From Acidovorax sp. SRB_14 (GTDB taxonomy: Bacteria; Pseudomonadota; Gammaproteobacteria; Burkholderiales; Burkholderiaceae_C): a stretch of DNA of 64,000 nucleotides. The translations under genes and the position numbers were made by a program. The stretch covers positions 1-64,000 of the forward strand of contig NZ_MWOK01000003.1 of NCBI RefSeq assembly GCF_012932145.1, given 5' to 3'. Positions within the stretch are counted from its first letter, which is position 1, and the number at the start of each line of letters is the position of its first letter. A model generated the notes under the pieces. It was not told where the DNA came from. It ran no database searches and saw nothing but the letters and a program-made list of their open reading frames with translations. Shown here one piece after another: positions 8,515 through 20,612 of the stretch.

Positions 8515-11442
8515 TCAGGCGGCCAGCAGCTGGCGCAGCACATAGGGCAGGATGCCGCCGGCGCGGTAGTAGTCGACCTCGATCGGCGTGTCGATGCGCA
8601 GCGTGACCTGCACCTCCTGGCGCGTGCCGTCCGCGCGGTGGACGACCAGGGTGGCGTCGCTTTGCGGCGTGAGCGCAGCGTCGGGCCGCACGTCGATGGT
8701 TTCGATGCCCGTGAGCGCGAGCGACTCCCACGAATCCTGGCCCTTGAACTGCAGCGGCAGCACGCCCATGCCGACGAGGTTCGAGCGGTGGATGCGCTCG
8801 AAGCTCCGGGCCACCACGGCCTTGATGCCCAGCAGCTGCGTGCCCTTGGCGGCCCAGTCGCGGCTCGAACCCGTGCCGTATTCCTCGCCCGCGAACACCA
8901 CCGTGGGCGTGCCCTGCGCCATGTACTGCATGGCGGCGTCGAAGATGAACATCTTCTCGCCCTGCAGCGGGCCCTCGTTCTGGAACAGGGTCACGCCGCC
9001 TTCTTCGCGCGAGCCGTCGGGCCCGGGCGGCAGCATCAGGTTCTTGATGCGCACGTTGGCGAAGGTGCCGCGCATCATCACGTCGTGGTTGCCGCGGCGC
9101 GCACCATAGCTGTTGAAGTCCGCCTTCATCACGCCGTGCTGCTGCAGCCACTGTCCGGCGGGCGAGCTGTCCTTGATGGAGCCGGCCGGCGAGATGTGGT
9201 CGGTGGTGATGGAGTCGCCAAACAGCGCCATGATTCGGGCGCCGTGCACCGAGGCGTCGATGGCGCCGGACCCGCCCGCGCTGGCAGCCGCCTGGGGGGA
9301 CGCGGCTTGCAGCGTGAAACCGCTGAAAAACGGCGGCTCGGCGATGTAGGTGCTGGCGGGCCAGGTGTAGGTGTCGCCGCCCACGCCCCGGATACCGCCC
9401 CAGAGTTCGCCCGGCTCGGTTTTGACCTTGGCATAGTTGTCGCGGAACGCCGTGCCGTTCATGGCGAATCGCATCAGGGCATGGATCTCGTCGCTGCTGG
9501 GCCAGATGTCCGCCAGGTACACGTCTTTGCCATTGCGCGCCTGCCCCACCGGCTGGCTGGTCAAGTCCTTGAGCACCGTGCCGGCAATGGCGTAGGCCAC
9601 CACCAGCGGCGGGCTGGCCAGAAAATTGGCCTTGATATTGGGGTGGATGCGCGCCTCGAAGTTGCGGTTGCCCGACAGCACGGCGGCACAGACGAGGTCG
9701 TTGCTGGTGATGGCTTCGTTGAGCTCGGGGGTGAGGTCCCCCGAGTTGCCGATGCAGGTCGTGCAGCCGTAGCCTGCCAGGGAAAAACCCAGCTGCTCGA
9801 GGTACGGCATCAGCCCCGTTTGCGTGAGGTACTCGGTCACGATGCGCGAGCCCGGCGCCAGCGAGGTCTTGATGTGCGGCTGCACGCTCAGGCCCGCCTC
9901 GACCGCCTTCTTGGCCAGCAGGCCGGCCGCCAGCAGAACGCTCGGGTTGGAGGTGTTGGTGCAGCTGGTGATGGCGGCGATCAGCACGTCGCCGTTGCCG
10001 ATGGCCAGGTCGGGACCCGAGGGTTTGACCTGCACACTGGCCTCGCTGTGCGCGCTGGCCAGCGTCGGCTTGTTGCCCTCCATCTCGACGACCGAGCGCG
10101 GCGCGCCGATGGGGGTGGGCACGCTTGCGGCGGCCACCGCCTCTGGCTGCTCGGCCTCGCCGTGGCGCACATGGTGGCGCGTGTGCAGCAGGGCGGCGCT
10201 CTGGTTGAAGCCGTTCTCGGCATTGGACTTGGAAAACAGCGACGCGAACTGCGCGGACACCTGGCCAAGCTCGATGCGGTCCTGCGGCCGCTTCGGACCT
10301 GCCAGGCTCGGGGTGACGCTGTCCAGGTCCAGCGCGATCACCTGCGAATAGTCGATTTCGCCCTGCTGGGGGATGCCAAACAGGCTCTGGGCCTTGAAAT
10401 AGGCTTCGAACGCTTCGATTTCGTCCTGCGTGCGGCCGGTGCCGCGGAAATACTCGATGGTTTTTTCATCGACCGGAAAGAAGCCCATCGTGGCGCCGTA
10501 CTCGGGCGCCATGTTGCCAATGGTTGCGCGGTCGGGCAAGGCCAAGGTGCGCGTGCCTTCGCCAAAAAACTCGACAAATTTGCCCACCACCTTGTGGCGG
10601 CGCAGCAGCTCGGTCACCGTGAGCACCAGGTCGGTGGCGGTGACGCCTTCGCGCAGCCGGCCCGTCAACTCCACGCCGACCACGTCGGGGGTCAGCATGT
10701 ACACCGGCTGCCCGAGCATGGCGGCCTCGGCCTCGATGCCACCCACGCCCCAGCCGACCACGCCAATGCCGTTGATCATCGTGGTGTGGCTGTCGGTGCC
10801 GACCAGGGTGTCGGGGTAGTACACGCCATCCTGGGTTCGGTGCACGCCGCGCGCCAGATACTCCAGGTTGACCTGGTGCACGATGCCAAAGCCCGGGGGC
10901 ACGACACCAAAGGTATCGAATGCCTGCATGCCCCATTTCATGAATTCGTAGCGCTCGCGGTTGCGCTGGAATTCGAGCTTCATATTGAGGTCGAGCGAGT
11001 CTTTCTGGCCGTAGGAGTCGACCATGATCGAGTGGTCCACCACCAGATCCACGGGCACCAGCGGTTCGATCTTCTTCGGGTCCTGGCCAAGGCGGGCGGC
11101 CGTGCTGCGCATCGCGGCCAGATCGGCCAGCAGCGGCACGCCAGTAAAGTCCTGCAGCACCACGCGCGACACCACAAACGGAATTTCTTCGGTGCGCGCG
11201 GCCTGGGGCTTCCACTGCGCCAGCTGCTCCACGTGCGCAGGAGCCACTTTGAGGCCATCGCAGTTGCGCAGCACCGACTCCAGCACGATGCGGATCGACA
11301 CCGGTAAACGCTGGATTTGCGGAAACTGCTGGGCCAGCGCGGGCAAAGAATACAGCGTGCCTGTCTTGCCAGAGGCCGTTTCGAAACTCTTGAGCGTGAA
11401 TGCAAACGCGTGAGGGTGGGATTTTGGCGACGACTGGACCAT
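8515..11442 (-). CDS. acnA: Aconitate hydratase AcnA
   Basis: TCA-cycle enzyme interconverting citrate and isocitrate through cis-aconitate; cytoplasmic, with a [4Fe-4S] cluster. The product has 975 residues, somewhat longer than E. coli AcnA (891). Cluster and active-site regions are present: VDSTSH-type [42 protein letters not shown] and [12 protein letters not shown], plus the C-terminal swivel domain with [17 protein letters not shown]. The ATG at 11442 begins [15 protein letters not shown]; a longer in-frame extension has no family similarity. A very long open frame on the opposite strand is an artefact of base composition. Confidence 0.96.
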   Translation of the reverse strand: MVQSSPKSHPHAFAFTLKSFETASGKTGTLYSLPALAQQFPQIQRLPVSIRIVLESVLRNCDGLKVAPAHVEQLAQWKPQAARTEEIPFVVSRVVLQDFTGVPLLADLAAMRSTAARLGQDPKKIEPLVPVDLVVDHSIMVDSYGQKDSLDLNMKLEFQRNRERYEFMKWGMQAFDTFGVVPPGFGIVHQVNLEYLARGVHRTQDGVYYPDTLVGTDSHTTMINGIGVVGWGVGGIEAEAAMLGQPVYMLTPDVVGVELTGRLREGVTATDLVLTVTELLRRHKVVGKFVEFFGEGTRTLALPDRATIGNMAPEYGATMGFFPVDEKTIEYFRGTGRTQDEIEAFEAYFKAQSLFGIPQQGEIDYSQVIALDLDSVTPSLAGPKRPQDRIELGQVSAQFASLFSKSNAENGFNQSAALLHTRHHVRHGEAEQPEAVAAASVPTPIGAPRSVVEMEGNKPTLASAHSEASVQVKPSGPDLAIGNGDVLIAAITSCTNTSNPSVLLAAGLLAKKAVEAGLSVQPHIKTSLAPGSRIVTEYLTQTGLMPYLEQLGFSLAGYGCTTCIGNSGDLTPELNEAITSNDLVCAAVLSGNRNFEARIHPNIKANFLASPPLVVAYAIAGTVLKDLTSQPVGQARNGKDVYLADIWPSSDEIHALMRFAMNGTAFRDNYAKVKTEPGELWGGIRGVGGDTYTWPASTYIAEPPFFSGFTLQAASPQAAASAGGSGAIDASVHGARIMALFGDSITTDHISPAGSIKDSSPAGQWLQQHGVMKADFNSYGARRGNHDVMMRGTFANVRIKNLMLPPGPDGSREEGGVTLFQNEGPLQGEKMFIFDAAMQYMAQGTPTVVFAGEEYGTGSSRDWAAKGTQLLGIKAVVARSFERIHRSNLVGMGVLPLQFKGQDSWESLALTGIETIDVRPDAALTPQSDATLVVHRADGTRQEVQVTLRIDTPIEVDYYRAGGILPYVLRQLLAA

Positions 11443-11763
11443 GGCGTACTCCTGTGACGGTGACAAACCCCATTCTGGCACCTTGGTGAAAAGTACTGGC
11501 GCGTGCTGTCTTTCGCGCGCAATGGTTTCATGGCAGTGCCCCATCGATTCCTGCCGCGCCAAGGCTGAACGGCTGTGTTTCACCCAGCGAATATGCGTGC
11601 CCTGCGCTCTGCGGCAGCGATATTGCCTCGCGATATAGGGCTGCACTCAAAGGCCGCAAAAACAACTGAACCTTTTTTCGAAGCCGCATCTGCCCATCGC
11701 AATGGGGCGCCATGGAAACTTCTGGTGGCGGGGTTAACCGGCATAGCGGGAATTTCTGGGCGC
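11443..11763. other. Intergenic region upstream of acnA
   Basis: About 320 bases between acnA and the terminator of the H-NS-like gene. It holds the acnA leader and promoter, which I cannot place. A direct repeat of GCGATAT spaced by seven bases lies near 11618-11637. No open frame with coding character is seen. Confidence 0.4.
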
Positions 11764-11788
11764 AAAAAAGCCCGCCGAGGCGGGCTTT
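11764..11788 (-). terminator. Intrinsic terminator of the H-NS-like gene
   Basis: On the minus strand AAAGCCCGCC-TC-GGCGGGCTTT forms a 10-bp stem with a two-base loop and runs into a T-tract (A-run at 11764-11769 on the plus strand). It lies 25 bases after the stop at 11814. Confidence 0.9.
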
Positions 11789-11813
11789 GGGGGCACAAAC
11801 AGGGAAAACCTGT

Positions 11814-12101
11814 TCAGATCGCGAACTTTGCGCGGTCTTCGTTCTGAATCCATTTGGGCGCCTTGCCGCGGCCGGTCCAGGTCTGGCCCGTGGCGGGGTC
11901 GCGGTATTTGGGGGCCACTTTGGAGCCGCTGGCGCTGCTGCGCGCACGCGCGGCAGGGAAAACGTCTTGCGCAGTCAGGCCAAACTCTTCCACCAGCGCA
12001 CGCACCTGGGTCAAAGCGCCGGCCAATTCCTGGTGGCGGGCTTCGTTGATTTGCTTTTCAAGGGCTTCGCGCTGTTTCAGCAGTTCTTTGTAACTGGTCA
12101 T
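11814..12101 (-). CDS. H-NS family DNA-binding protein
   Basis: Short nucleoid protein of 95 residues. The N-terminal half is a predicted coiled coil for oligomerisation (SYKELLKQREALEKQINEARHQELAGALTQVRALVEEFGL). The C-terminal H-NS DNA-binding motif reads KYRDPATGQTWTGRGKAPKWI, matching the TWSGRGRxPxW consensus. Burkholderiales carry several such small H-NS paralogues that bind AT-rich DNA. The ATG at 12101 is chosen because the upstream in-frame extension lacks similarity. It is monocistronic, with its own terminator. Confidence 0.92.
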   Translation of the reverse strand: MTSYKELLKQREALEKQINEARHQELAGALTQVRALVEEFGLTAQDVFPAARARSSASGSKVAPKYRDPATGQTWTGRGKAPKWIQNEDRAKFAI

Positions 12102-12211
12102 GGTAGGTTGACGTTGTGTTGATGAAGCGGTGATTATAGAAACATCATTGCGGGTCTGCACGCAAACCACGTCTTATGTCCCGACTAATGTGTGCATTAT
12201 TGCTGTATCCG

Positions 12212-13519
12212 TCAGTCGGGGGTTTCTGGGGCCGGCGCCTTTTGCGCCAAAACCTTGTCGATGCGTTTGCCATCGAGATCGAGCACCTCGAATATCCAGC
12301 CTTCGCACGCAATGCGCTCTGCCACTTCGGGCATATGGCCCGATTCGGCCATCAATAATCCGGCCAACGTGTTATAGCGCCCGCGCTCTTCTTCCGGCAG
12401 ATCGCGGATATCCAGGCGCGCTTTCAATTCCGAGACGGGCATCAGGCCGTCCAGCAGCCACGAACCGTCTTCGCGCTGCACCGCCCAGGCATCGGTGGCG
12501 GCACCGGGCTGCAATTCGCCGGTAATGGCTTCGAGCAAATCGCGCGGCGTCATGATGCCTTGCACCACGCCATATTCATCGACCACGAAAACCATGCGGC
12601 CCGAGCGCGCGCGAAACTGCTCGAGCAACTCCATGCCGCTGAGCGTCTCGGGCAGGAACGAGGCCGGCTGCACATGCTGCTCAATGGGGCCGGGGGCCTC
12701 GGGGCCGAGCTCGAGCAGATGCGCGACGCTGATGATGCCGACCACATCGTCGAGCGAGCTGCGGCAGACGGGATACCACGAATGCGCGCCCTTGTTGCCG
12801 CTGGCGCTGGCCATTTGCAGGCACTGCACCACCGTGTGGGAAGCGTCGAGCCACTGCACGTCGCTGCGTGGCACCATGATGGACGTGAGCGGCCGGTCGT
12901 CGAGGCGGAACACGTTCTGCACCATCTGGTGCTCGTGGTGCTCGATGACGCCGGCATTGCGTCCTTCTTCGAGGCTGGCGACGATCTCTTCCTCGGTCAC
13001 GGCGCGGGCGGCCGCGTTGTCGACGCGCAAGAGCCTGAGCACGCCCTGCGTGGACACCGCCAGCAGGGCCACGAAAGGCTTGGCGATCTTGGCCACCCAC
13101 GCCATGGGGCGCGAGACGAGGCGCGCCACCGTCTCGGGGTAGAGCTGGCCGATGCGCTTGGGCACCAGTTCGCCAAACACAATGGTGATGAAGGTGATCA
13201 GCGTGACCACGATGGCCGTGGCCGTGATGCCCGATGCCCCTTCGGGCATGCCGAGCGACCGCAGCCAGTGCGCCAGGTCGTCGCTGAAGGCGGCTTCACC
13301 GATGATGCCGTTGAGCATGCCGATCGAGGTGATGCCGACCTGCACCGACGAAAGAAACTGTGTGGGATTGCCCAGCAGGGCCAGCGCCGCGTCGGCGCCC
13401 TTGTCGCCGCCCTCGGCCATGGCCGTCAGACGGGCCTTGCGGCTGGATGCGAGGGCGAGCTCCGACATCGCGAACACGCCATTGAGCACGGTCAGCAGCG
13501 CGATCAGCAGAAAATCCAT
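12212..13519 (-). CDS. CNNM/CorC-type membrane protein with CBS domains
   Basis: Predicted 435-residue inner-membrane protein often annotated as a hemolysin-like protein. An N-terminal DUF21/CNNM domain of about four membrane segments (residues 1-190) is followed by a CBS pair containing RSDVQWLDASHTVVQCL and FVVDEYGVVQGIMTPRDLLEAITGEL, and a C-terminal CorC_HlyC domain. Relatives act in magnesium or cobalt efflux or sensing; hemolytic activity is not implied. Only 25 bases separate its ATG from the divergent apaH. Confidence 0.85.
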   Translation of the reverse strand: MDFLLIALLTVLNGVFAMSELALASSRKARLTAMAEGGDKGADAALALLGNPTQFLSSVQVGITSIGMLNGIIGEAAFSDDLAHWLRSLGMPEGASGITATAIVVTLITFITIVFGELVPKRIGQLYPETVARLVSRPMAWVAKIAKPFVALLAVSTQGVLRLLRVDNAAARAVTEEEIVASLEEGRNAGVIEHHEHQMVQNVFRLDDRPLTSIMVPRSDVQWLDASHTVVQCLQMASASGNKGAHSWYPVCRSSLDDVVGIISVAHLLELGPEAPGPIEQHVQPASFLPETLSGMELLEQFRARSGRMVFVVDEYGVVQGIMTPRDLLEAITGELQPGAATDAWAVQREDGSWLLDGLMPVSELKARLDIRDLPEEERGRYNTLAGLLMAESGHMPEVAERIACEGWIFEVLDLDGKRIDKVLAQKAPAPETPD

Positions 13520-13544
13520 GGATCAAAAACTAAGAAAGAACAGG

Positions 13545-14387
13545 ATGGCACTTTACTGTATCGGTGATATCCAGGGCTGCGACAGCGCCTTGCAGCGCCT
13601 GCTCGAGCGTATCGATTTCTCGCCCAGCCGCGACACGGTCTACCTGCTGGGCGACCTGGTCAATCGCGGCCCCGAATCGGCCGCCGTGCTGCGCCGCTGC
13701 ATGGCAGCCGAGGGCGCCCTGGCGTGCCTGCTGGGCAACCACGACCTGCACCTGCTGGCCGCCGCGCACGGAGCGCGCAAGATCTCGCGCCGCGACACGC
13801 TGGCCGACGTGTTGCAGGCCCCCGACCGCGATGCCCTGCTCGATTGGCTGCGCCAGAAGCCGCTGGCGCGCCTGCATACGCACGCCGGCGAGCCGCTGCT
13901 GATGGTGCATGCCGGCGTGCTGCCCGACTGGAGCGCTGACGACACGCTGGCGCGGGCCGCCGAGGTGCATGCCGTGCTGCGCGGCCCCGATCTGCCGCAG
14001 TTCCTGCCGCACATGTATGGCAACACGCCCGAGCGCTGGAGCGATGCGCTCACCGGCACCGAGCGCCTGCGCGTGATCGTCAACGCGCTCACGCGGTTGC
14101 GCTTTTGCACCCCCGACGGGGCCATGGATTTCGACAGCACCGAGAGCGCCGCGGCCGCGCCGCCGGGGCTGATGCCCTGGTTTGACGTGCCTGGACGGCA
14201 GAGCGCCGACACCTTGGTGGCCTTCGGGCACTGGTCCACGCTGGGCTGGATGGACCGGCCCCGGCTGCTCGGACTCGACACGGGCTGTGTGTGGGGCGGC
14301 TGCCTGAGCGCCGTGCGTTTTGGCGCCACCTTGGCAGAGCGCGAATGCCTGCAGGTGCGCTGCGCGCAGGCACAGCAGCCGGGGTAA
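13545..14387 (+). CDS. apaH: Diadenosine tetraphosphatase (symmetrical)
   Basis: Hydrolyses Ap4A to two ADP. At 280 residues it has the calcineurin-like phosphatase motifs GDIQG (about 7-11), GDLVNRGPES and GNHDLH plus the ApaH-specific HAGVLPDW and FGHWSTLG. The ATG at 13545 gives the canonical MALYCIGDIQGC start. It diverges from the CorC-type gene with a 25-bp gap, so the promoters must lie inside coding sequence. It is convergent with rhlE. Confidence 0.95.
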   Translation: MALYCIGDIQGCDSALQRLLERIDFSPSRDTVYLLGDLVNRGPESAAVLRRCMAAEGALACLLGNHDLHLLAAAHGARKISRRDTLADVLQAPDRDALLDWLRQKPLARLHTHAGEPLLMVHAGVLPDWSADDTLARAAEVHAVLRGPDLPQFLPHMYGNTPERWSDALTGTERLRVIVNALTRLRFCTPDGAMDFDSTESAAAAPPGLMPWFDVPGRQSADTLVAFGHWSTLGWMDRPRLLGLDTGCVWGGCLSAVRFGATLAERECLQVRCAQAQQPG

Positions 14388-14430
14388 TGCTACTATTTAA
14401 ATAGCTGCTTTCGCTTACCCCATCAACGCT
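14388..14430. repeat. Dispersed intergenic element
   Basis: TACTATTTAAATAGCTGCTTTCGCTTA followed by CAACGCT belongs to the AGCTGC-N-GCGCTT family. It lies directly after the apaH stop between convergent genes. The rest of the gap to 14524 shows nothing else. Confidence 0.55.
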
Positions 14431-14524
14431 GCAGCCTGTTTTCACCCAAATCCAGGCCATCGGCGCACCGGCCAAAAGACAGGGAGGCCGGGCGCGGCGG
14501 CGATCGGAGCCGCCGCCCGAGGCC

Positions 14525-15985
<1,461 letters not shown>

Positions 15986-16169
15986 TGAGCCTGCTATTGT
16001 CGCACCAGCGCCGGCAAACGCTACCGCGGCACCTCCGCGCGCTGCTGCGCAGGGCCCGAGCCGCAGCCCCTTGCGGGCCATTTTTCTATGGTTTTAATAG
16101 CTGGCATCGCCCTGCCCTATTGGCCTGCAAGGCCTTTTCGTTCAAATACACGCAGAGGCCCGCGCGGCT

Positions 16170-17039
16170 TCAGAGGCTGCGTGCAGAAAAGGTGTCGCAG
16201 TCGCGGACGCTGCCGCTTTGCAGCCCGTTGTTGAACCAGCGCACGCGCTGCGCGCTGGTGCCGTGGGTGAAGCTCTCGGGCACCACGCGGCCCTGGCTTT
16301 GCTTTTGCAAGGCGTCGTCGCCGATCTTGGCGGCGGCATTCATGGCGGCCTCGATGTCGCCGTTCTCCAGGATCTGGCGCGCCGACTGCGCATGGTTGGC
16401 CCAAACGCCGGCAAAGCAATCGGCCTGCAGCTCCAGGCGCACCGACAGCTGGTTGTATTGCGCCTGGCTCACGCGGCCCCGCTGCTGGTCGACCTTTTCG
16501 CTGATGCCCAGCAGGTTCTGCACATGGTGGCCGACCTCGTGCGCGATCACATAGGCCTGCGCAAACTCGCCCGGTGCGCCCAGCTGATTCTTCAGGGTTT
16601 GGTAAAAGTCCAGGTCGATATAGACCTTCTGGTCGCTCGGGCAATAGAACGGCCCCATGGCCGCCTGGCCGGTGCCGCAGGCCGTGGCCGTGGCGCCGCG
16701 GAACAGCACCAGCTTGGGGTCCTGGTAGCGCCCGCCGCCCTGGCTGAAAATGCCCGTCCAGACATCCTCGGTGTCGGCCAGCACGGTGGAGACAAACTTG
16801 GCCATGCGGTCGTCGGCCGGGGGCCGCTGCGCCGGGGCCTGCTGCACCTGCGCGGGCTGCCCGCCACCGCTGAGGAACCCCAGGATGGTCAGCGGATTGA
16901 TGCCGAAGATCCAGCCCCCCAGCAGGGCGATGACGATGGTGCCGATGCCGATGCTGCGCCCACCAAACACCGGCATGCCGCCGCCTGCGCCGCGGCGGTC
17001 TTCGACGTTGTCCGACTCGCGATTGCCTTCCCATTTCAT
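16170..17039 (-). CDS. ypfJ: Neutral zinc metallopeptidase, YpfJ family
   Basis: Predicted membrane-anchored metallopeptidase of 289 residues. A hydrophobic segment near residues 31-56 follows the N-terminal MKWEGNRESDNVEDRRG, typical of the family. The zinc-binding HEVGH (167-171) is followed by HVQNLLGI, with downstream ELQADCFAGVWA supplying the third ligand. Substrate unknown. A degraded copy of the dispersed element lies between it and rhlE (about 16088-16130). Confidence 0.9.
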   Translation of the reverse strand: MKWEGNRESDNVEDRRGAGGGMPVFGGRSIGIGTIVIALLGGWIFGINPLTILGFLSGGGQPAQVQQAPAQRPPADDRMAKFVSTVLADTEDVWTGIFSQGGGRYQDPKLVLFRGATATACGTGQAAMGPFYCPSDQKVYIDLDFYQTLKNQLGAPGEFAQAYVIAHEVGHHVQNLLGISEKVDQQRGRVSQAQYNQLSVRLELQADCFAGVWANHAQSARQILENGDIEAAMNAAAKIGDDALQKQSQGRVVPESFTHGTSAQRVRWFNNGLQSGSVRDCDTFSARSL

Positions 17040-17141
17040 GGCGTCTCTCCTGGCGGTTGCGCGCGGCGTGGCGCGGGCAAGGGCAGTGTACGCCCGGCGC
17101 GGGGCCGCGGAACACCCTCGCCGCGCGCGCGGCAGCCCCGG

Positions 17142-17483
17142 TCAGCGCTGCGCATACAGGGCGGTCGGCACATCGCCGGCCGCGCCCTGCGGCGGCATCG
17201 GCGACGCGGCGGCGGTGTGCAGCGGCGCCGCGCCTGCGCGCAACTGCGCCTGGGCCTGCGCCGCCGCGGCGCCGGGCTCCGCACGGGCCTGGCCGGCAGG
17301 CAGCATGGCGATGGTCTGGCGCAGTTCCACGCCGCGCTGCACCTGGTGCTGTGCCAGCTGAGCCATGGCCAGGAGCTGCGCCGCAATCGCGACCAGCGCC
17401 ACAGCGAGGAACAAGCGCGGCCAGCGCGGCGGCGCCGATGGCGAGGAGCGCGAAGGGAAAGGGGTCGGCAGGGCTGGTGGCAT
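17142..17483 (-). CDS. Hypothetical single-pass membrane protein
   Basis: Predicted 113-residue protein with a Pro/Ser-rich N-terminus, one membrane segment (about 23-42, LFLAVALVAIAAQLLAMAQLA) and an Ala/Gln-rich periplasmic tail without known motifs. It could be missed or spurious in such GC-rich DNA. The start at 17483 is chosen over longer frames because it places the membrane segment near the N-terminus. It shares a short divergent interval with the next gene. Confidence 0.45.
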   Translation of the reverse strand: MPPALPTPFPSRSSPSAPPRWPRLFLAVALVAIAAQLLAMAQLAQHQVQRGVELRQTIAMLPAGQARAEPGAAAAQAQAQLRAGAAPLHTAAASPMPPQGAAGDVPTALYAQR

Positions 17484-17611
17484 GGTGTAAAAGCTGCGCG
17501 GGGCAGCCGCAAGGAACATGGCACGAATGCTAGGCAGCGGCGCGGCCCGCCGGGCGCGGCACAACACCCATTGCACTGTAGGAGAGGGCCGGCAGTGGCA
17601 GCGCTACAGTC

Positions 17612-18562
17612 ATGGGCATGCCCGAAACCCTGCCTCCACCCCCTTCTCTTCCACCGTCCGGCCGGCTGCTCGACGGCCCCCACACTGCGGCGCGCCTGCC
17701 CTGGAACGCGCTGGCCGACGAGATCGCGCTGGTGCTGCGCGACCCGAGCGTCCGCGTGCCGGCGCGCCTGGTGCTGCCGCTGGGCGGCGGCGGCAGCCTG
17801 TTCGTGATGCCCGCGACCGATGCGCACGTGGCCATGACCAAGCTCATCAGCTTTACCCCGGCCAACGCCGGCACGGACCGCCCGACCATCCAGGGCGACG
17901 TGGTCGTGTTCGACGTTGCCAGCGGCACGCGCCGCCTGGTGCTCGACGGCCCCACGGTCACGGCACACCGCACCGCCGCGGTCTCGCTGCTGGCCGCGCG
18001 GCTGATGGCGCCGAAGCCGCAGGGCCCGCTGCTGATCGTCGGTGCGGGCGTGCAGGGGCTGGCGCACCTGCAGGGCTTCGTGCTTGGCCTGGGCGTGCGC
18101 GACGTCGTCGTCGCCTCGCGCAGCAGCGCCAGCGCCGAGGCGCTGGCCGAGCAGGCCCGCCAGCTCGGCGCCCGCGCGCGCACCACCGACGATCCCGATG
18201 CCGCGCTGGCCGAGTGCCCGCTGGTGGTCACCTGCACGCCCGCTGGCGCCGTGGTGCTGCGCGGCCTGCCGCGCGCTGACGCCTTCATGGCCGCCGTGGG
18301 CGCCTTCACGCCCGCCATGGCCGAACTCTCGCCCGCGCTGTGCCGCCACTTCGTGCAGGCCGGCAGCGTGGTCGTCGACACCGTGGACGCGGTGCACGAG
18401 GCCGGCGACCTGCTGCAGGCCGATATCGATGTGGGCGCCCTGGCCACCTTGGGCGACGTGATGCGCGGCGTGCGCGTGCCCGGGCCGGGCCCGGTGCTGT
18501 TCAAGAGCTGCGGCTGGGGTGGCTGGGACCTGGCCGCGGCGCGCTTGGCGCTGCGCACCTGA
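17612..18562 (+). CDS. Ornithine cyclodeaminase / mu-crystallin family reductase
   Basis: NAD(P)-binding protein of 316 residues. The Rossmann motif LLIVGAGVQGLAHLQGF is at about residues 140-156, and the substrate-binding N-terminal lobe includes HVAMTKLISFTPANA. Many family members first called ornithine cyclodeaminase are 1-pyrroline-2-carboxylate / 1-piperideine-2-carboxylate reductases in hydroxyproline or pipecolate metabolism; the sequence here does not fix the substrate. A second ATG at 17618 is equally possible. It seems monocistronic. Confidence 0.8.
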   Translation: MGMPETLPPPPSLPPSGRLLDGPHTAARLPWNALADEIALVLRDPSVRVPARLVLPLGGGGSLFVMPATDAHVAMTKLISFTPANAGTDRPTIQGDVVVFDVASGTRRLVLDGPTVTAHRTAAVSLLAARLMAPKPQGPLLIVGAGVQGLAHLQGFVLGLGVRDVVVASRSSASAEALAEQARQLGARARTTDDPDAALAECPLVVTCTPAGAVVLRGLPRADAFMAAVGAFTPAMAELSPALCRHFVQAGSVVVDTVDAVHEAGDLLQADIDVGALATLGDVMRGVRVPGPGPVLFKSCGWGGWDLAAARLALRT

Positions 18563-18772
18563 AGGCGGCGCAAACCGCTGGCCCCCTGTGGCGCGCGGTG
18601 CAGGGCCGCTGCCTATTATGTATAGCCTATTTAACGCAGATTGGCGTGCGCGGCGGGGGTGAATTTTGCAGAACATTCCCTGATGCAGGCGGCTGCCCGC
18701 TGCTGATAGGCTGCCACGGCGTTCCGCGCATTGACCCATCTCACTATTCCGCCGATCAGAAAGAGACACCGA

Positions 18773-19921
18773 ATGAACCCACGCCCCTTCCTGCCGTCCC
18801 CGTCCTGCCTGGCCGTCGCCGCGCTCTCGCTGCTGGCCGCCGGCGCCAGTGCCCAGGACACCCGGACCGTGAAAATTGCCCACGCCGGTCCGACCTCGGG
18901 CGCCATTGCGCACATCGGCAAGGACACGCAAAACGGCGTCAGCATGGCGCTCGAAGAAATCAACACGCAGAACCTGGTGATCGGGGGCAAGAAGGTCAAG
19001 TTCGAACTGGTGGCCGAGGACGACGCGGGCGATCCGCGCCAGGCCACGGCCGTCGCGCAAAAGCTCTGCGACGCGCGGGTGGCCGGCATCGTCGGCCACC
19101 TGCAGTCGGGCACCACGATTCCCGCGTCAGTTGTCTACAGCAAGTGCGGCATTCCCCACATCACGGCGGCGGCCACCAACCCCGATGTCACCAAGCCCGG
19201 CTACAAGACCACCTTCCGCCTGATCGCCAACGACAACGCGCTGGGCGCGGCGCTGGCCATCTACGCCCACGACACGCTCAAGCTCAAGCGCGTGGCCATC
19301 ATCGACGACCGCACCGCCTACGGCCAGGGCCTGGCCGACGTGTTCAAGGCCACGGCACGGCAAAAGGGCATGGAGGTGGTGAGCGAGGAATTCACCAACG
19401 ACAAGGCCACGGACTTCATGGCCATCCTGACGTCCATCAAGGGCAAGAAGCCCGACGCCGTGTTCTTTGGCGGCCTGGACGCACAGTCCGGCCCCATGCT
19501 GCGCCAAATGGAACAGCTGGGCCTGTCGAATGTGAAGTATTTCGGTGGCGATGCGCTGTGCACCGAAAAGCTGCCCGAGCTGGCGAGCAAGGCCGGCACG
19601 CTGGCCAACGTGACCTGCGCCACCGGCGGCGCCTCGATCCAGAAGATGCAGGGCGGCGCCGAGTGGAAGAAGAAGTACGACGCCAAGTTCCCCGGCCAGT
19701 TCCAGAACTACAGCACCTATGCCTACGACGCGACCTATGTGCTGGTGGACGCCATGAAGCGCGCCAACTCGGCCGATCCGAAGGTCTATGTGCCCTTCAT
19801 CGGCAAGGCCAACTACAAGGGCGTGACCGCCCCCATCACGTTCACCTCCAAGGGCGAGCTGACCCAGCCGGCCGTCACGCTCTATGCCTTCCGCGACGGC
19901 GCGCGCGTGCCGCTGAACTGA
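18773..19921 (+). CDS. LivK-type branched-chain amino acid ABC transporter binding protein
   Basis: Periplasmic substrate-binding protein of 382 residues. The signal peptide ends near ASA-Q (about residue 27), and the mature part is a type I periplasmic binding fold (VKIAHAGPTSGAIAHIGKDTQNGVSMALEEIN ... YGQGLADVFKA). Relatives bind branched-chain amino acids or related small acids. No permease or ATPase gene is adjacent, so it must share components encoded elsewhere. AAAGAGA lies ahead of the ATG at 18773. The 210-base upstream gap shows no clear operator. Confidence 0.88.
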   Translation: MNPRPFLPSPSCLAVAALSLLAAGASAQDTRTVKIAHAGPTSGAIAHIGKDTQNGVSMALEEINTQNLVIGGKKVKFELVAEDDAGDPRQATAVAQKLCDARVAGIVGHLQSGTTIPASVVYSKCGIPHITAAATNPDVTKPGYKTTFRLIANDNALGAALAIYAHDTLKLKRVAIIDDRTAYGQGLADVFKATARQKGMEVVSEEFTNDKATDFMAILTSIKGKKPDAVFFGGLDAQSGPMLRQMEQLGLSNVKYFGGDALCTEKLPELASKAGTLANVTCATGGASIQKMQGGAEWKKKYDAKFPGQFQNYSTYAYDATYVLVDAMKRANSADPKVYVPFIGKANYKGVTAPITFTSKGELTQPAVTLYAFRDGARVPLN

Positions 19922-19928
19922 TGCCGCA

Positions 19929-19950
19929 GCCGGGGCGCAGCCGCCCCGGC
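19929..19950. terminator. GC hairpin between convergent genes
   Basis: GCCGGGGCG and CGCCCCGGC form a perfect 9-bp stem with a four-base loop, midway between the convergent binding-protein gene and dcd. No T-tract follows, so termination is inferred from position. Confidence 0.45.
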
Positions 19951-19979
19951 CCTGCCCAGCGCCGCCATTCCCGCGGGAA

Positions 19980-20546
<567 letters not shown>

Positions 20547-20560
20547 ATTGCTTCCTCGCA

Positions 20561-20612
20561 AGACTATTGTTTTGATAGCTATCAGCGCTTGACCAACAAG
20601 CGTTAGAGCCGT
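20561..20612. repeat. Dispersed intergenic element
   Basis: AGACTATTGTTTTGATAGCT followed by ATCAGCGCTTGACCAACAAG and CGTTAGAGC; same family as the elements at 3462 and 5720, in opposite orientation. Confidence 0.7.

Noticed and set aside
7357..11307. Open frame of 1316 codons on the plus strand opposite acnA and the monooxygenase
   Set aside because: Composition is rich in His, Arg, Gln and Ala with no domain; it is antisense to well-conserved genes and results from high GC third positions.
12212..13519. Calling the CorC-type protein a hemolysin
   Set aside because: The hemolysin name is historical; the DUF21-CBS-CorC_HlyC layout points to metal-ion handling.
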